DNA of 53,367 bases. Source: Acidobacteriota bacterium (lineage in GTDB: Bacteria; Acidobacteriota; Terriglobia; 20CM-2-55-15). The stretch spans positions 1 through 53,367 of the forward strand of contig QHWY01000088.1 in NCBI GenBank assembly GCA_003223875.1, read 5' to 3'. Each line of letters starts with the position of its first letter. The stretch's first letter is position 1. The notes beneath the pieces are model-generated. The model worked only from the letters and a program-made list of their open reading frames with translations, was not told where the DNA came from and did not search any database. The position numbers were made by a program, and so were the translations under genes. Below are positions 53,221-53,367 of the stretch, in pieces.

Positions 53221-53367
53221 CTAATTCGGCCTCGGCGCCGGAGCCGGCCTCGCAAATCTCGCTGTGTCGATTGCCACGTTCGGTTGCACTTCGGTAAGGT
53301 CTACAGTCGCTTGCCCGTCCGTCCAAGTCGTCGTCCAGTGGAACGGCATCTTCACCCCCGCTACGTC
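53221..53367 (-). CDS. 3' end of a secreted LolA-like or multidomain protein (partial)
   Basis: The last 48 codons of a gene running out of the window, ending in TAG at 53221. The readable end includes GVKMPFHWTTTWTDGQATVD, then LTEVQPN and a proline/alanine tail APAPRPN. I recall this VKMPFxWTxT...DGQxT tail from the lipoprotein-sorting-like domain found in Acidobacteria secreted proteins, some fused to cytochrome c. The remainder is outside the window, so the type cannot be decided. Confidence 0.55.
   Translation of the reverse strand, partial: DVAGVKMPFHWTTTWTDGQATVDLTEVQPNVAIDTARFARPAPAPRPN

Overview
The window is a gene-dense, moderately GC-rich chromosomal segment from a Gram-negative bacterium. 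LpxD, a TonB C-terminal domain, AsmA, LolA-like secreted proteins and a predicted lipoprotein indicate an outer membrane. The right end carries secreted families I associate with Acidobacteriota: a 280-residue secreted protein, two DUF6152-type proteins and a protein ending in a lipoprotein-sorting-like tail. Acidobacteriota is therefore the best guess, but it rests on family recall rather than a search. I see no rRNA, tRNA, CRISPR array, prophage or transposase gene.

Layout, left to right. (1) 83-6333, plus strand: purM, then five overlapping or abutting genes for surface-glycan synthesis (membrane glycosyltransferase, two methyltransferases, sugar epimerase, polytopic GT39-like protein). 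(2) 6229-9946, minus strand: a TPR/TonB-C protein with a degenerate metalloprotease motif, a methyltransferase and a second glycosyltransferase. (3) 10072-11436: a radical SAM protein and a tiny Cys-rich protein. (4) 11571-23852, minus strand: a long co-directional run dprA-topA-folC-plsC-C26 hydrolase-LolA-like-hslV-hslU-FN3 lipoprotein-transaldolase-acyl-CoA carboxylase. (5) 23946-28553: two thioredoxin-like proteins, an unusual alpha/beta hydrolase, rlmN, a DUF885 remnant, a small orphan protein and a YycJ-type metallohydrolase. (6) 28585-36437: purB-purS-purQ-purL-purF-purN-tyrS, covering most of the steps from PRPP towards AMP with purM elsewhere in the window. (7) 36522-42579: a secreted LolA-like protein, a secreted orphan, a radical SAM/DegT pair and AsmA. 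(8) 42580-49141: dedA, pdxJ and a dolichyl-phosphate-type glycosyltransferase on minus, then hemE-hemH-hemY-lpxD on plus. (9) 49239-53367: a serine beta-lactamase-fold hydrolase and the secreted-protein array, with the 3' end of one more gene on minus.

The most distinctive content is not a gene cassette but several families of small palindromic repeats. One is a long perfect inverted repeat present twice (34- and 40-bp arms, about 92-98 bp overall, shared loop). In one copy it encodes the C-terminal 27 residues of a thioredoxin-like protein; in the other it holds the stop codons of two convergent genes. A second family, built on CTCCCAGAGGGAGAGGG, sits directly upstream of several start codons and brings Shine-Dalgarno-like purine runs. 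A third, GAGGAGGGGAATG, forms a 36-bp perfect palindrome and a composite element inside a lipoprotein signal-peptide region. A fourth is AT-rich (CCACAAA...TTTGTGG). No defence, secretion or biosynthetic system that I could call new is evident. The best protein-level candidates for follow-up are the inactive-looking metalloprotease/TPR/TonB-C fusion, the radical SAM-DegT pair and the Asp-nucleophile hydrolase.
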